From positions 1 through 6,712 of the forward strand of contig JALSIF010000009.1 of assembly GCA_026981635.1 (NCBI GenBank): a stretch of DNA of 6,712 nt, given 5' to 3'. Below, one piece after another: positions 5,814 to 6,712 of this stretch (its first letter is position 1; each line of letters starts with the position of its first letter). Origin of the DNA: a bacterium (GTDB taxonomy: Bacteria > 4484-113 > JALSIF01). A model generated the notes under the pieces. It did not search any database. It was not told where the DNA came from and saw only the letters and a list, made by a program, of their open reading frames with translations. Position numbers and translations under genes: made by a program.

Positions 5814-6712
5814 ATGGCGCTAGCAAGGCTTGACAAAAAGATTAACGACGAATCACACCCCCTTGAACTTGCCCGCAATCAGCTCGCCCGGGCAGTGGAG
5901 CACCTGGGGCTGGATCAGGAAACCTGGGAGCTCCTCTCCGAACCAGAGCGAACCCTAGACCTCCGGCTGGCGGTAAAGTGCGACGATGGCATCACCCGAT
6001 GCTTCCACGCCTATCGCTGCCAGTACAACACCTGGCGCGGCCCCTCCAAGGGGGGACTGCGCTTCCATCCCGAGGTAGACATGGAGGAGGCGGTGGCGCT
6101 AGCTGCCTGGATGACTTGGAAGAACGCCCTCAACCGACTCCCCTTCGGTGGCGGCAAGGGCGGGGTGAGGGTGAATCCCCGCCAGATGTCAACCGAGGAG
6201 CTGCGCCGCCTGACCTACCGCCTGGTGGAGCAGCTTGCGCCTGTACTGGGACCCAACACCGACATCCCTGCCCCCGACGTAAACACCTCTAGCCGGGAGA
6301 TGGGCTGGATCGTGGACGCCTACAGCCGCATCACCCAGCGCCTGGAGCTGGGGGTGGTGACCGGCAAGCCCATTGAGCTGGGTGGCAGCCTGGGCCGCAG
6401 CACCGCCACCGGCCGGGGGGTAGCCATCATTACCCAGCTGGCCGCCCAGGAACTGGGGCTTGAGCTGGAGGGAGCCAGGCTGGCAGTGGAGGGGTTCGGC
6501 AATGCGGGAGTGTGGAGCGCCCGCTACCTCTCCTCCTCGGGGGTAAAGCTGGTGGCCGCAAGCGATTCCAAGGGAGCGGTCTACAACTCCCAGGGAATAG
6601 ATCCCGTCTCTCTCGCCGCCCACAAGCGGGAGACTGGCTCGGTGGTGGGCTTCCCTGAGGCTGATGACCTCACCAAGGAAGAGCTGTTTGAGGTAGGTTG
6701 CGACATCCTGGT
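5814..6712 (+). CDS. gdhA: Glutamate dehydrogenase (Glu/Leu/Phe/Val dehydrogenase family), 3' end outside window
   Basis: This cytoplasmic enzyme most likely interconverts glutamate and 2-oxoglutarate plus ammonia using NAD(P). The first 299 residues are present; hexameric members of this class are about 410-450 residues. Substrate and catalytic positions are intact: Lys79 in GPSKGGLRFHP, Met100/Lys103 in WMTWKNA, catalytic Lys115 in LPFGGGKGG, and Asp155 in DIPAPDVNT. All four residues K79, K103, K115 and D155 sit ten positions before the classical Clostridium symbiosum numbering (K89, K113, K125, D165). The interdomain VTGKPIELGGSLGRSTATGRG (182-202) and the dinucleotide fold GFGNAG (227-232) followed by ASDSKGAVY (249-257) are also typical. 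The ATG is the first start after an in-frame TAA at 5802-5804, so the N-terminus is well fixed, although no Shine-Dalgarno precedes it. Leucine or phenylalanine specificity cannot be fully excluded, but Lys79 and the segment around it favour glutamate. Coenzyme preference is undecided. Confidence 0.93.
   Translation, partial: MALARLDKKINDESHPLELARNQLARAVEHLGLDQETWELLSEPERTLDLRLAVKCDDGITRCFHAYRCQYNTWRGPSKGGLRFHPEVDMEEAVALAAWMTWKNALNRLPFGGGKGGVRVNPRQMSTEELRRLTYRLVEQLAPVLGPNTDIPAPDVNTSSREMGWIVDAYSRITQRLELGVVTGKPIELGGSLGRSTATGRGVAIITQLAAQELGLELEGARLAVEGFGNAGVWSARYLSSSGVKLVAASDSKGAVYNSQGIDPVSLAAHKRETGSVVGFPEADDLTKEELFEVGCDIL

Noticed and set aside
6189-6623. Minus-strand 144-codon open frame opposite the dehydrogenase
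   Set aside because: It lies wholly antisense to conserved glutamate dehydrogenase motifs and shows no recognisable domain.

Overview
The window is a GC-rich, gene-dense bacterial stretch with six protein-coding genes, two of them cut by the window edges. No RNA genes, mobile elements or CRISPR arrays were seen. Shine-Dalgarno-led starts, lipoprotein signal peptides (three of six proteins) and bacterial-type ABC transporter parts indicate a bacterium. The style (high GC, short gaps, glutamate dehydrogenase of the type shared by thermophilic bacteria and archaea) would suit a thermophilic or deep-branching lineage, but the phylum cannot be decided from the sequence alone.

Layout. Positions 1-4033 hold a minus-strand cluster, probably one operon, read right to left: a small membrane protein of unknown function (3482-4033), a long, divergent family 5 solute-binding lipoprotein (1600-3441), and a more typical DppA/OppA-like solute-binding lipoprotein (1-1560, C-terminus outside the window). 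The gaps are 40 and 39 bases. Starting 33 bases away in the opposite direction is an ABC-2 type ATPase of the COG4586 kind (4067-5218), with no permease next to it. It converges on a short, extremely acidic lipoprotein with a Cys-containing NPC...NPC tail (minus strand, 5285-5695). After a 118-base divergent intergenic region containing a perfect hairpin and candidate promoters, a Glu/Leu/Phe/Val-type dehydrogenase, most likely glutamate dehydrogenase, runs off the right edge (5814 onward, plus strand).

How the genes fit together. The minus-strand operon looks like a peptide or other small-solute uptake locus with two receptors. The permeases and ATPases expected for a Dpp/Opp system are not seen and, if linked, would lie beyond position 1. 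Glutamate dehydrogenase would connect amino-acid uptake to central carbon and nitrogen metabolism, but that link is inference from proximity. The ATPase is a different, export-type class and is not expected to power the solute-binding proteins. Nothing here amounts to a clearly new defence or mobile system. The least explained items are the membrane protein at 3482-4033, the acidic NPC-tailed lipoprotein and the orphan ATPase.
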